From: Bacteroidota bacterium
GTDB lineage: Bacteria; Bacteroidota; Bacteroidia; Flavobacteriales_D; Crocinitomicaceae
DNA: 64,000 bases
Reading direction: 5' to 3'
Assembly (NCBI GenBank): GCA_006226425.1
Contig: SBGX01000031.1
Location: 186,001 to 250,000 of the forward strand
Shown here: positions 53,005 through 63,243 of the stretch, one piece after another
Layout of the letters: every line of letters begins with the position of its first letter
Position numbering within the stretch: position 1 is the stretch's first letter
Translations under genes and position numbers: made by a program
Notes under the pieces: model-generated
What the model saw: the letters and a program-made list of their open reading frames with translations, nothing else
Told to the model about the DNA's origin: nothing
The model's database searches: none

Positions 53005-56000
53005 TTAACGGTTTCTCATTAGCTTCAAGTATTGATACTTGTCACCAACCTTGCATTTTACGTAGTAAACTCCATTTGGAAGCTGTTCTCCCTGATCAGA
53101 GATTCCATCCCATTCAAAAACAGTCGTTCCTGAAGATACGGTTCCCTGATACAGTTTCACTAATTTACGGCCATTTAGGTCGTACACTTCCATCAGTACT
53201 TCTGTCTGCTCCGGAACATCCAGCGCCAATCTAGTTGATGTACTGAATGGATTCGGGAACACATTCAATTGTACATCTGTATGAAGACTTTGTTGATCAT
53301 CTCCATCTTCGATTTTCATGGCTGAATTAGGAACAGATGCGATCTCATAGTTCACACAGTTACCTGCTTTGTAGGCCACTAACGGCGGACAGAAACCTCC
53401 TCCACAATCAGATTCGGTCGTACATACTGTGTAACTCACTACCAGCTCGCTCGTCTGATTATCCTCGCAGAAGTCCTGGATATTATCCACTTTGAATCCT
53501 GAGATTCCGGAAGTCGGATCTGGATTCACTCCTGACATCTGATAACCTAAACTATTGCTCATCGCTGTAATTGTACCACAAGGAACAGATACGGAGTAAT
53601 GAGACAGTGCAGACTGACAGCTGTTGTTACAACTTACTGTCATCGTCACGGTCAGACAGTTCTCTCCGCTCTCAACCACATCCGTTACAGTTGTATTGAA
53701 GCAGTTTTCAGAACAATCTTTGACCTTCTTCCCTTTTCCGGTACTTACCACTGGAGTACACTGTGTTACCCCGACAGTTGCTTTTCCGCAAACTTCCGTA
53801 CAAGCTCCGTCTTCCGTCGTCAGTGACAACAGCGTATACGTTGTCGTCATGGAAGGTGTTGCCTGTATGATGTAAGGATTCGAAGTCGTTGTCACCGTAT
53901 TTTGTGTCATTCCATCCGTGTAAGTAAAGGTCCAGGGACCAGTTCCTGTGAAATGAACTTCAATCGAAGTCTGATCACCGGCACAGATTGCTTCATCTTC
54001 ACAACAATCAATGGTAGCTGTTGCATGATCTGTAGATACATTCAAAGGAACTTCTACCGTAGCAGAACAACCTGTTTCATCATTCGTACCCACTACATAG
54101 TAAGTTGTATTTCCTTCCAGCTGAAGCGTGATGCTCTCACCCGTTCCAAGGAACGTTGAGTTCGTACAACTTCCTACGATCATTTCCTCGCTTCCAACGT
54201 AGAAACCACCAGAACCAAGAACCTGATACATTTTTCCTGGAATCTGAACGATACTGTTATCATCCAATTGCGCTTCCACAATGAAATGGCTGGTCGTTCC
54301 ATCCGGATTCAGGTAATTCGGATCCGGAGTTACCGAAACAACAGTCGCGATGGTACTGAAATCAAACAAACCACCACCAACGGTGCTCTTGTCTAATTCC
54401 ATTTCTACATAGGAGTCATAGTTGGATTGGCTGTAAATGTACCAGTAAGCAACCGATGAACCAGGTGAAATTGACCATACGATATCAGCATCCACTGAGA
54501 TATATGGCTCAAAAACAGGCAGGAAGGGATTGTAGTTTGAGTTATTAACCAAATCAATCTCTCCAACTGTTGGACTCACATATACACTGTGAAGCACATT
54601 ATCTTGTGCCAGTGCGTCTGTCAAACCTGTCAGGTTCGTCAACAACTCGTTTCCGGTACAGGAGTATTCATCATTTTCCTGGTACCATTCGTAGCTATCC
54701 GCACCTTCAGCTGTTAAAACAGCTTCTGATCCTTCACAATACTGATCCTGATCTACATGAACCTGTACATCAGGCAATGGTAAGAAATCTACCTGGAACT
54801 GACCTGTTTCTGCAGTACATCCTGTATTTCCTTTAACGATCACATAATATGACCCTGGATCAGAGACGGCATAGGTATTTCCAACACCCAAATAAGTATC
54901 AAAGGTTCCGTTTTCCTGATACCAGTAGTTGATTCCTTCACTCGATCCATTCAAAATGATCGGTGCTTCGTCCTTACAGAACTCATAACAACCGCTCATG
55001 AAGAAACTTACGTCTGGCGCCGAGTTAACCAATGCAGGTCTTCTCGCCTGAACCGGACATCCGTTTCCTACATCCAAAGTGACATTGTATGTTCCAGCTT
55101 GTGTAACTGTAATCGAGGTTCCTGTTTGACCAGTACTCCAATAGTATTCAGCTCCGATCACCGGATTTGAAATAGTCAGGACATTGGATTCCCCTTCACA
55201 CAATGGATCATTGCTTGAAATAATTGGCTCCGCCGGTGATTCAATGACTGTTACTTCAATCACTTCCTCAGGCGTACTACAACCATTGGCATTGTGGGCA
55301 ATCACTGAAATCTGATAGGTTCCAGCTCCCAACAGGCGGTTAAAGATCGCACTTGATGTCGTATACGTCAGATTCGGAGTCCCGTCATACGGCTGGACAT
55401 CATAAGACCAGGTATAAGAAGAGAATCCTGCTGTTGCGGTTACAATCGTACGCGTTCCTGAACAAAGTTCAACATCGCCATCCAGTGCTACTGAACCAGC
55501 TTGCTGTACGGTCACGGTAACAGGTGCAGCAGTATACTCACAACCGTTGCTTCCCTGCAATGTAACATCATAGGCACCACTCTCACTTACCGTGATCGAC
55601 TGAGTTGTTTCTCCTGTTGACCAGAGGTAGTTGCTACCTGCCGGAGCAGTCAATACAACACTTCCGCCTTCACAAAATTCCAGCGGCCCATTCGCTGTGA
55701 TGGTCCCATTTTCAGGATTATCAATCACGATCGTTGCGGTTGCCACATCTGAACAATTGTACAGGTTGGTCACGGTCAAAGTCACATCATAAGTTCCCGG
55801 TGCATTGAATTGTCTGCTTGGGTTTTCTGATGAAGAAACAGGAATCCCCGTTCCAAACGTCCAGTTCCACTGTGCCAGACTATCTCCTGTGGAGGTACTT
55901 GCGAAATCTACCAGAGATCCCGGACAAGCTGCTGCTGTGTGCGTAAAGGAAGCCTCTGGAAGTGTTGGCACCAACACTTCTTTTGTTGCCAAACAGGTAT

Positions 56001-59000
56001 TTCCTGTCAGTGAACTTGTGATTTCAAGCGTCACTGTGTGACTTCCAGGGGTCAGGGATGTTGAGTGATCCTGAGTAGTAGCCTCTGATGTTCCATCAAC
56101 AATCCAATTGTGCGTGGCGATACTCTCAGGACTAAAGAATACAGATTCATCGGTCAAATCTGTCAGGTATTCATTTCCTAAACATGCAAAACCGTAACTA
56201 AAGTCCGCCGCGATTGGCAGGAAGATTTGCTTATCAATATAACAATTGACTGAATCTCCCGGAACTCCATTTACATTTGGTCCGCGATAGACCATTCGGA
56301 TAGTATAGTATCCCGCTTCATTAAATGTATAGGTCGGACTAATGGCATTGGACATCAACACAAATCCTTGTCCATCCTTATTATAGGACCATGAAACAGG
56401 ATAAATGTTAGAAGAGTTGTTCGGTGTGAAGCTTACTGTATTACAGTTCGTCGGATCAATCGTATGATTGAAATCAGCTGTATGTGCTTCCATTGGACAA
56501 CCTCCGCCTCCGCATGAAACGATGCGAACAACGATTTCATTTGAAGTTGATTGACAACCTTGTTCGTTCGTGAATACTGCGTAATAGGTTCCTGCAGTAG
56601 TCACTGTCGTTGGATTGGTAGTTGAAAACGGAGTTGTTCCTCCATTAACGTACCAGTCATAACTGAAAGTTCCACCACTTGGGTTCACTGCTTCCAACTG
56701 TACAGAGATTTCCTCATCTGGGCAATACTCCAAATCATCTGGAGAAGTGATCAAGGCAATCGGTGCAGCATTGACTGTCACCAACTTCGTAACACTCGCC
56801 TCACACCCTGCTGTATTAACTGCGTACAGCGTAATCGGATAGGTTCCGATGTCAGAATAGGTATGATTCGCAGTGGCATCTGTGGAAGTTGTTCCGTCTC
56901 CAAAACTCCATTCCTGAGTAATAGTTCCACTAGCTGAAACACTGAATTCATTGTCCTGACAAATCACTGGCAACGCAAAATCAATTTCATAACCAGAAAG
57001 CTCTACATTCCATGTTGATTGATCTGTATTTCCACACTGATCCGTCGTTGTTAAAATAACTGTTGCAGTAGCTGTTCCGCTTCCGTCTGCCCAGGAAATC
57101 TGTGCATTATTAGCATTCACCGGGCTGATAATGTTCCCCAATGATTCCGGGCTTACGCTCCACTCATAACTAACTCCTGGAATCGCGCTCCCTGCATAAG
57201 TGTACGTAGATTCACCACCAAAACAAATTTCATTTACTCCGGAAATAGTCGGTGCCTGAACTGGTGAATAAGGACTAACTTCTCTCGTGTACACCGGAGA
57301 TGTACATCCATAAACACTAGTAATACTGACACTCAGGGAGTAAATTCCTGAATTGTCCCATTGAACAGTTACAGAAGGCCCGCTTTGGCTGGTGATCGTT
57401 CCACCAGTCACCGACCAGTTGTAAGTTCCTGACTCAGCGGAAACAGCACTATATGTCTGCGTACTTCCCGGACATACAAAATCTGCTCCTGTGATTGCAG
57501 TTGCTGCTGCTGGTTCCGGACGTACTATAACCGTAGTAATTACTTCCCCATTACAATAAGTTCCACTCACAGCACTGGCAATCAGGGTATAGGTACCCGC
57601 ACCGTAGCTATAAGTAAATCCAGTGAATGTACTTGAATTGGTCACCACATCCTGAAGTACTTGTCCATTTGGTGTAATCACCGTCCAATTACCTGATACA
57701 GGATCTTCTGTAAATGCATTGATCAAAGTGATTGGCTCGCTGGTATTTCCATTGGTTCCGTTCACACAGATTTTCGCGCGGTTCTCATTCAGGATATCGA
57801 GGCTAGGTGCCAAATAAACATCCAATTCCGCAGTTCCAGAACAACCAAGCAACTCATTTTCATAGCTTACGCTAATCGTGTACGTTCCTTCTGTGTAGTT
57901 TGTTGGAGACCAGGCAACCATGATCTGATTACTTCCCTGTCCCGCAATTACACTTCCTCCTGGCACTAACCAGGTATATGTGACTCCGGCCATCTGAGGA
58001 ACACTGTAAACATGTGCCGAACCGTAACAAACCAAGGTTTCACCATCGATGACAGTAGCACTTGGTATGATCGGAATGACTTCAGTGGTAGGAACCGGAC
58101 AATATCCTGGACAATCACCAACATCAAGTGTGATATACCCCTGGGCAGAAGTATTGTCTCCCCAATCAACGGTTACGTTACTTCCATCCTGAGAGGTAAT
58201 CGTTCCTCCGATGACAGACCAGGAATACTGATCACAATCAGCTGGTGTAGAGTAGCTTTCGGATTCGTTTCCACAAATTGCCGAAATACATTCAATCACT
58301 GGTGCATCTGCATCCAAAACGGTTACTGTCAATGTATATGTGCTGGTACAATTACAGGAAACATCCGCCAAATAGTAGTTTTGATTATAATTTTCATCCT
58401 TGATTGGAACTGGATTACTCAAACCGTTACTTACGGTAAGGGTTACTGTATAAGTTCCCGGTGTATCGTAAGCATGACTTGGGTTCTGCTGAGAAGATCC
58501 ATAACCATCTCCGAAATCCCAACTCCAGTTTACAGCTCCCTCGGATTGATCAATAAAATTGACGGACTGGTTTCTACAGATGGTAATGACTCCGTTCTCA
58601 GGAGCAGGAATCGCCGTAAATTCAGCGGATGGTGCCGGCATGATCTGCACACAGGAAGAAGACGTTGTCTCACATCCGTTTGCGTTTGTTTCAACCACGG
58701 TCAAAACACCAGAACCCTCGGTTCCCCAGGTTACACTAACTTCATTTCCATTTGAACTAACAGAACTCGCTCCGATCGCTGTCCATTCATACGTACTTCC
58801 CGAATGTTCCGGTGTATAGTAGGTATAAGTGGAATTTTCACAGGTATAGATGCATGCATTTGCCGCACTGGTAAGTAAAACTTGTCCTTCCAATTTGGAA
58901 TCCTGTGCCTTTACATCTTCCCGGATAATTACTTTTCCTCTTCCGGTGAGAAAATTACAAAGTACACCGTTTGTTTCGGCGATACTTGGTTCCTGAACTT

Positions 59001-59355
59001 CGAGTACATTTACTGTTTCACTGATGCTTGTCGCACCGGAAACTGCCGTAATCGAAGCGGCTCCGGAATCGTCCCATTCAACATCGATTTGTGATACTCC
59101 GACGGAAGTACTTATGATAGTCCCTCCGTTTACTGTCCAGTCATAGCTTCCTCCCCCACTAACCTGATAACTTTCGGTACTTCCCTGACAGACTTGCAAG
59201 TCTCCTGAAATACTTTGTCCGAAAGCGACCGGTAGCAAGAGCAGAAACAAAACTGCCATGAAAGCGGATTTTATCCACCTTCCGGGTGAGAACAAGGCAT
59301 TGTCCTCCCCTTTTTTCTTAACATTCATAATCGCTAGATTTTTGGTTTTTTTCAT
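53005..59355 (-). CDS. Giant multi-domain PKD/Ig-like cell-surface protein with T9SS sorting domain
   Basis: 2116 residues. A signal sequence with a long basic region ends near residue 48 (FLLLLPVAFGQ). Many Ig/PKD-type modules follow. Three have a clear PKD core: VNWSWDFGDGYGS with TYTVTLTVSN, ITQEWSFGDGTTS and AQWNWTFGTGIPV. Many others have a CxG..V-type Ig-like pattern, such as CEGGSVVLTAP with YLWSTGETTQSITV. There are dozens of cysteine pairs around these. Residues about 2035-2116 are a sorting domain (VFPNPFSTSTRL, MEVYDLNGRKLVKL, NGVYYVKCKVGDKYQYLKLMRNR). It is probably an adhesin or surface-layer component; gliding adhesins such as SprB are similarly repeat-rich, but I see no SprB repeats. 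Its promoter lies 125-165 bases upstream, with a hairpin in the leader. Confidence 0.92.
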   Translation of the reverse strand: MKKTKNLAIMNVKKKGEDNALFSPGRWIKSAFMAVLFLLLLPVAFGQSISGDLQVCQGSTESYQVSGGGSYDWTVNGGTIISTSVGVSQIDVEWDDSGAASITAVSGATSISETVNVLEVQEPSIAETNGVLCNFLTGRGKVIIREDVKAQDSKLEGQVLLTSAANACIYTCENSTYTYYTPEHSGSTYEWTAIGASSVSSNGNEVSVTWGTEGSGVLTVVETNANGCETTSSSCVQIMPAPSAEFTAIPAPENGVITICRNQSVNFIDQSEGAVNWSWDFGDGYGSSQQNPSHAYDTPGTYTVTLTVSNGLSNPVPIKDENYNQNYYLADVSCNCTSTYTLTVTVLDADAPVIECISAICGNESESYSTPADCDQYSWSVIGGTITSQDGSNVTVDWGDNTSAQGYITLDVGDCPGYCPVPTTEVIPIIPSATVIDGETLVCYGSAHVYSVPQMAGVTYTWLVPGGSVIAGQGSNQIMVAWSPTNYTEGTYTISVSYENELLGCSGTAELDVYLAPSLDILNENRAKICVNGTNGNTSEPITLINAFTEDPVSGNWTVITPNGQVLQDVVTNSSTFTGFTYSYGAGTYTLIASAVSGTYCNGEVITTVIVRPEPAAATAITGADFVCPGSTQTYSAVSAESGTYNWSVTGGTITSQSGPSVTVQWDNSGIYSLSVSITSVYGCTSPVYTREVSPYSPVQAPTISGVNEICFGGESTYTYAGSAIPGVSYEWSVSPESLGNIISPVNANNAQISWADGSGTATATVILTTTDQCGNTDQSTWNVELSGYEIDFALPVICQDNEFSVSASGTITQEWSFGDGTTSTDATANHTYSDIGTYPITLYAVNTAGCEASVTKLVTVNAAPIALITSPDDLEYCPDEEISVQLEAVNPSGGTFSYDWYVNGGTTPFSTTNPTTVTTAGTYYAVFTNEQGCQSTSNEIVVRIVSCGGGGCPMEAHTADFNHTIDPTNCNTVSFTPNNSSNIYPVSWSYNKDGQGFVLMSNAISPTYTFNEAGYYTIRMVYRGPNVNGVPGDSVNCYIDKQIFLPIAADFSYGFACLGNEYLTDLTDESVFFSPESIATHNWIVDGTSEATTQDHSTSLTPGSHTVTLEITSSLTGNTCLATKEVLVPTLPEASFTHTAAACPGSLVDFASTSTGDSLAQWNWTFGTGIPVSSSENPSRQFNAPGTYDVTLTVTNLYNCSDVATATIVIDNPENGTITANGPLEFCEGGSVVLTAPAGSNYLWSTGETTQSITVSESGAYDVTLQGSNGCEYTAAPVTVTVQQAGSVALDGDVELCSGTRTIVTATAGFSSYTWSYDVQPYDGTPNLTYTTSSAIFNRLLGAGTYQISVIAHNANGCSTPEEVIEVTVIESPAEPIISSNDPLCEGESNVLTISNPVIGAEYYWSTGQTGTSITVTQAGTYNVTLDVGNGCPVQARRPALVNSAPDVSFFMSGCYEFCKDEAPIILNGSSEGINYWYQENGTFDTYLGVGNTYAVSDPGSYYVIVKGNTGCTAETGQFQVDFLPLPDVQVHVDQDQYCEGSEAVLTAEGADSYEWYQENDEYSCTGNELLTNLTGLTDALAQDNVLHSVYVSPTVGEIDLVNNSNYNPFLPVFEPYISVDADIVWSISPGSSVAYWYIYSQSNYDSYVEMELDKSTVGGGLFDFSTIATVVSVTPDPNYLNPDGTTSHFIVEAQLDDNSIVQIPGKMYQVLGSGGFYVGSEEMIVGSCTNSTFLGTGESITLQLEGNTTYYVVGTNDETGCSATVEVPLNVSTDHATATIDCCEDEAICAGDQTSIEVHFTGTGPWTFTYTDGMTQNTVTTTSNPYIIQATPSMTTTYTLLSLTTEDGACTEVCGKATVGVTQCTPVVSTGKGKKVKDCSENCFNTTVTDVVESGENCLTVTMTVSCNNSCQSALSHYSVSVPCGTITAMSNSLGYQMSGVNPDPTSGISGFKVDNIQDFCEDNQTSELVVSYTVCTTESDCGGGFCPPLVAYKAGNCVNYEIASVPNSAMKIEDGDDQQSLHTDVQLNVFPNPFSTSTRLALDVPEQTEVLMEVYDLNGRKLVKLYQGTVSSGTTVFEWDGISDQGEQLPNGVYYVKCKVGDKYQYLKLMRNR

Positions 59356-59368
59356 CTATTCGTCAACA

Positions 59369-59385
59369 ATCATTCTTTGAATGAT
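59369..59385. repeat. Hairpin in the leader of the giant gene
   Basis: ATCATTC-TTT-GAATGAT, a perfect seven-base dyad 14 bases before the start codon. It may form an mRNA hairpin that affects initiation or be a protein site; both are inference. Confidence 0.4.
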
Positions 59386-59486
59386 CGACCTGATCGCGAC
59401 GAAAATAGCTTGTCCACTAAAGGATCTTACAGGCTTTCATGGGATACTAACCCAGAAAAGTAAGGCGTAGAGTTTTAGTACAACGG

Positions 59487-59518
59487 CAAAATTAGTCGAT
59501 TAATCGTTATATAAGCAA
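59487..59518 (-). promoter_or_regulatory. Promoter: TTG, 21 bases, TAATTTTG
   Basis: On the minus strand TTG (59518-59516) and a perfect TAnnTTTG (59494-59487) with 21-base spacing, in the 205-base gap between typA and the giant gene. It predicts a leader of about 125 bases, unusually long here. Confidence 0.6.
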
Positions 59519-59560
59519 ACTCCAGCGATTTTTTTATCAACAATTGGGATTCGAGCCGGA

Positions 59561-61357
59561 TTATCTTCCAGCTCTTTTGCGATCTGTTTCTTTTAAAAGA
59601 ATTTTTCTGATTCTAAGACTTTGAGGTGTTACTTCCACATACTCATCTCCCTGAATGAATTCAAGACACTCTTCCAGACTAAAAACTCTCGGAGGTGCCA
59701 AACGAACTTTATCATCTGCTCCCGAAGAACGCATATTTGTCAGTTTCTTTGTCTTGGTAACATTCACACAAAGATCTCCGGCTCTGGAGTTTTCTCCAAT
59801 CACCTGACCTTCGTAGATTTGCTCATTTGGCGCGACAAAAAAGGTTCCTCGTTCCTGCAAATTGTTCAGTGAGAAAGGAATAGATGTCCCTTGTTCCAAT
59901 GAAATCAATGAACCATTCTGTCGTCCCGCGATATCTCCTTTGTATGGTTGATATTCAATGAAACGGTGTGTCATGATTGCTTCTCCAGCCGTTTGAGTCA
60001 ACAGATAGTTTCGCAAACCAATAATTCCTCTGGACGGAATTTCAAAAGTGATGATCATACGTTCCCCTTTCGGAGTCATATTTTTCATCTCTCCCTTTCG
60101 CTTCGAAACGGCTTCTACCGCTGTTCCGCTGTGTTCTTCCGGAAGATCAATGGTCAACTCTTCAACCGGCTCACATTTTACCCCATCCACTTCTTTGATA
60201 ATTACCTGTGGCTGCCCAACCTGCAATTCATAGCCTTCTCGCCGCATCGTTTCAATCAATACGGATAAATGCAATACACCACGACCATAAACGATCCACT
60301 TGTCAGCCTTATCTGTATCCTGAACTCGAAGAGCCAGGTTTTTCTCCAACTCCTTCGTCAAACGATCCTGAATGTGTCGTGACGTCACATATTTTCCTTC
60401 TTTTCCGAAAAAGGGTGAATCGTTGATTGAAAAGAGCATACTCATCGTAGGCTCATCCAACTTAATGGTTGGCAATGGTTCAGGTTGTTCCGCATCACAT
60501 ACAGAGTCTCCGATTTCAAAACCTTCCATCCCCGTAATAGCACAGATATCACCCGCCTGAACCTCAGACACTTTCTTTCGTTCAATCCCTTCAAATACGA
60601 AAACTTCTTTGATGCGATGCTTTTCTTTTCGGCCATCTGATTTCGCCAAAATAATCGGTTGATTCTCCTTCAATACACCACGGGTCAATCGTCCGATAGC
60701 AATTCGACCTACATACGAGGAATAATCCAATGATGTGATCAGCATTTGTGTGTTTCCTTCTGGAATTTCGCGCGGTGGAAAGTAATCTAAAATCATATCC
60801 AGCAACGGAGTAATGCTATCCGTTTGCTTTTTCCAATCGTCGGACATCCAGTTATTCTTCGCCGAACCATAAACGGTTGGAAATTCCAATTGCTCTTCAT
60901 TGGCATCCAGCTCAAACATCAGGTCAAATACTTTCTCATGAACTTCGTCCGGCGTACAATTTTCCTTGTCCACTTTATTAACCACCAACAAAGGCTTCAA
61001 TCCCATAGAAAGGGCCTTCCCTAGTACGAATCTCGTTTGCGGCATGGGTCCTTCAAAAGCATCCACCAGCAAACAAACTCCGTCTGCCATATTCAATACC
61101 CGTTCTACTTCCCCTCCAAAGTCGGCGTGTCCCGGAGTATCAATGATATTAATCTTGGTTCCTTTATATAGTACAGATACATTTTTAGATACGATTGTAA
61201 TACCACGCTCTCGTTCAAGATCATTATTGTCCATGATCAATTCTCCGGAGAGGCGATTTCTCTCATCATCCACATTTCCTGCTTCGATCATCTTATCCAC
61301 CAGGGTCGTCTTTCCGTGGTCTACGTGTGCAATAATCGCTATATTTCTGATTTCCAT
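59561..61357 (-). CDS. typA: Ribosome-associated GTPase TypA/BipA
   Basis: 598 residues, usual length. G1 AHVDHGKTT (10-18), G3 DTPGHADFGG, G4 NKVDKEN; RGIMEG-type (here ERGITIVSKN) G2. BipA-specific C-terminal block RGIIGLRNYLLTQTAGEAIMTHRF and LNNLQERGTFFVAPNEQIYEGQVIG. It binds the ribosome under stress and helps 50S assembly at low temperature. It lies 25 bases after a DEAD-box helicase gene on the same strand, so the two are likely co-transcribed. Confidence 0.98.
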   Translation of the reverse strand: MEIRNIAIIAHVDHGKTTLVDKMIEAGNVDDERNRLSGELIMDNNDLERERGITIVSKNVSVLYKGTKINIIDTPGHADFGGEVERVLNMADGVCLLVDAFEGPMPQTRFVLGKALSMGLKPLLVVNKVDKENCTPDEVHEKVFDLMFELDANEEQLEFPTVYGSAKNNWMSDDWKKQTDSITPLLDMILDYFPPREIPEGNTQMLITSLDYSSYVGRIAIGRLTRGVLKENQPIILAKSDGRKEKHRIKEVFVFEGIERKKVSEVQAGDICAITGMEGFEIGDSVCDAEQPEPLPTIKLDEPTMSMLFSINDSPFFGKEGKYVTSRHIQDRLTKELEKNLALRVQDTDKADKWIVYGRGVLHLSVLIETMRREGYELQVGQPQVIIKEVDGVKCEPVEELTIDLPEEHSGTAVEAVSKRKGEMKNMTPKGERMIITFEIPSRGIIGLRNYLLTQTAGEAIMTHRFIEYQPYKGDIAGRQNGSLISLEQGTSIPFSLNNLQERGTFFVAPNEQIYEGQVIGENSRAGDLCVNVTKTKKLTNMRSSGADDKVRLAPPRVFSLEECLEFIQGDEYVEVTPQSLRIRKILLKETDRKRAGR

Positions 61358-61382
61358 TCCTACTGGAGCTTTTACTATTCAA

Positions 61383-63116
61383 TTATTTTTTTTGGCGTTT
61401 TCCTTTAGCCTTTCCTTTTCCGTTGCTATTGCTGTTTCCATGCCCGTGTCCATGTCTACCTCCTCTTGAAGGACGTTCTCTTTTACGGTGGTTCTTTTTG
61501 GCTTCTCGCTTGTCCGTGACTTCAATACTCACTTTTTTACCTTCGTAGATCGAACCATTCACCTGGTTTAACACCATGTCTGTTTCTGATTCATCTACCT
61601 CAAAGAAACTAAAGGAAGGCATGACATCAATTCTTCCAACACTATCTGATTTCAATCCTGTTTCGTCACATACCAAACGCAACAGACCTCCAGGGTTCAA
61701 TCCATCCCGTTTTCCCATATTGACAAAGAAGCGGGTTCTTCTAACATGATCCCCCGATTTTCTTTCCTTTTTGGTTTTTCGCTCTTTGTCATCGGAATTC
61801 GCATTCAAATCTCCAGCACGTTCATAATACTCGATAAAGCGATTGAACTCTGCTGAAATGATTTTTTTGATTACCTCTTCTTTACTGAGACTTTCAAAAT
61901 CTGACATGATTCCTGGCAGGAAGCGAGCAATTTTGTCCTCATCCACCTTCGTATTCTGGATCCGTTGGATCAACTTGGAAAGCTGCACCGCACAAATATC
62001 TTCCGGATGTGGAATAGCTCCAGCCGAAAAACTCACACGGGATTGCTTTTCAATCGCCTTAATCTTATGCTTTTCTTTGGTATTTATGAGTACCAGTGAT
62101 TCTCCCTGTTTTCCGGCACGAGCGGTTCTACCACTTCGATGGGTATAATTCTCAATGTCATCTGGTAGGTTGTAGTTGATCACGTGACTGATGTCATCCA
62201 CATCAATTCCACGAGCTGCCACATCCGTAGCAACCAACAACTGTAATGTTCTGTTTCGGAAACGATTCATCACGTTATCCCGCTGTGCCTGTGACAAATC
62301 ACCGTGCAAAGGTTCCGCATTGTATCCGTCTCTTCCCAGTTTTTCTGCCACCGATTGAGTTTCTCTTCTCGTACGACAGAATACCAGTCCAAAAATATTC
62401 GGGTTAAAATCGATCAAACGCTTTAATGCTGCATAACGATCTTTCTCTTTCACGCTGAAATAAACGTGATCAATATTCTCATTACTCTGATTTTTATGTC
62501 CAATGGAAACCTCCAACGGATTCTCCATGTAATTTTTGGCAATCCGCGCTACTTCTTTGGGCATGGTTGCTGAGAACAACCAAACATTTTTGTACGACGG
62601 TGTTTCGTTCAGAATATAGTCAATATCTTCTTTGAAACCCATATTCAACATTTCGTCTGCCTCATCAAGCACCACGCATTCCACTTCTCCCAATCGAACA
62701 GCTTTTCGTTTGATCAAATCGACTAAACGTCCCGGTGTTGCCACGATCACCGAAGCCTTCTTGACAGCAGTGATCTGTTTTTTAATATCTGTTCCACCAT
62801 AAACAGGAACAATCGAAATACCCGAATCATATTTGGCAAAGTTCTTCATATCTCCAGAAATCTGCAGACAAAGTTCTCTTGTCGGACAAATAACAAGTCC
62901 TTGCGGAGCCTTGGTATCACTACTAATATTGCTAATTAAGGGTAAACCAAACGCTGCGGTTTTACCTGTACCGGTTTGTGCCAGCCCTACAAAATCACTC
63001 TCACTCTGTAAAAGATAAGGAATTGCTTTCTCCTGAATAGGTGTTGGAGAGTCGAAGCCCAGATCTTCAATTGACCTCAGCACTTCTTGCCTCAGCCCCA
63101 ATTCATTAAAGGTCAT
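61383..63116 (-). CDS. DEAD-box ATP-dependent RNA helicase (CsdA/DeaD-like)
   Basis: 577 residues. Q motif region (FNELGLRQEVLRSIEDLGFDSPTPIQ), Walker A AQTGTGKTAA, DEAD (VVLDEADEMLNMGF), SAT (WLFSATMPKEVARI) and HRSGRTARAGK. Residues about 455-530 are a DbpA-type RNA-binding domain (RTRFFVNMGKRDGLNPGGLLRLVC, SFSFFEVDESETDMVLNQVNGS). The tail is low-complexity and basic (HGHGHGNSNSNGKGKAKGKRQKK), suitable for nonspecific RNA contact. DeaD-type helicases help ribosome assembly in the cold, which matches the following typA gene. A near-perfect promoter is present upstream. Confidence 0.95.
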   Translation of the reverse strand: MTFNELGLRQEVLRSIEDLGFDSPTPIQEKAIPYLLQSESDFVGLAQTGTGKTAAFGLPLISNISSDTKAPQGLVICPTRELCLQISGDMKNFAKYDSGISIVPVYGGTDIKKQITAVKKASVIVATPGRLVDLIKRKAVRLGEVECVVLDEADEMLNMGFKEDIDYILNETPSYKNVWLFSATMPKEVARIAKNYMENPLEVSIGHKNQSNENIDHVYFSVKEKDRYAALKRLIDFNPNIFGLVFCRTRRETQSVAEKLGRDGYNAEPLHGDLSQAQRDNVMNRFRNRTLQLLVATDVAARGIDVDDISHVINYNLPDDIENYTHRSGRTARAGKQGESLVLINTKEKHKIKAIEKQSRVSFSAGAIPHPEDICAVQLSKLIQRIQNTKVDEDKIARFLPGIMSDFESLSKEEVIKKIISAEFNRFIEYYERAGDLNANSDDKERKTKKERKSGDHVRRTRFFVNMGKRDGLNPGGLLRLVCDETGLKSDSVGRIDVMPSFSFFEVDESETDMVLNQVNGSIYEGKKVSIEVTDKREAKKNHRKRERPSRGGRHGHGHGNSNSNGKGKAKGKRQKK

Positions 63117-63135
63117 AATATTCTAAAATTGAGGG

Positions 63136-63143
63136 CAAAGGTA
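63136..63143 (-). promoter_or_regulatory. -7 element (TACCTTTG) for the helicase/typA operon
   Basis: A perfect TAnnTTTG on the minus strand, 19 bases before the ATG at 63116. No -33 TTG at the right distance. Confidence 0.55.
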
Positions 63144-63210
63144 CGGTCTTTTTCATCAGCTCCGACAGAAGTCCTAAAATAAAGCTCTCCGAACTTGTTA
63201 TGCAGGTCAA

Positions 63211-63237
63211 ATAAAAAAGCCCGTCGATGACGGGCTT
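63211..63237 (-). terminator. Intrinsic terminator of the right-edge gene
   Basis: A nine-base-pair stem AAGCCCGTC (63217-63225)/GACGGGCTT (63229-63237) with a three-base loop and a minus-strand T run (TTTTTTAT). It begins a few bases after the stop at 63244. Confidence 0.88.
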
Positions 63238-63243
63238 CCCTTG

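Noticed and set aside
58012-58755. Long plus-strand open frame (247 codons) within the giant gene
   Set aside because: It is antisense to a clearly coding, domain-rich frame and its translation is low-complexity without any family pattern.
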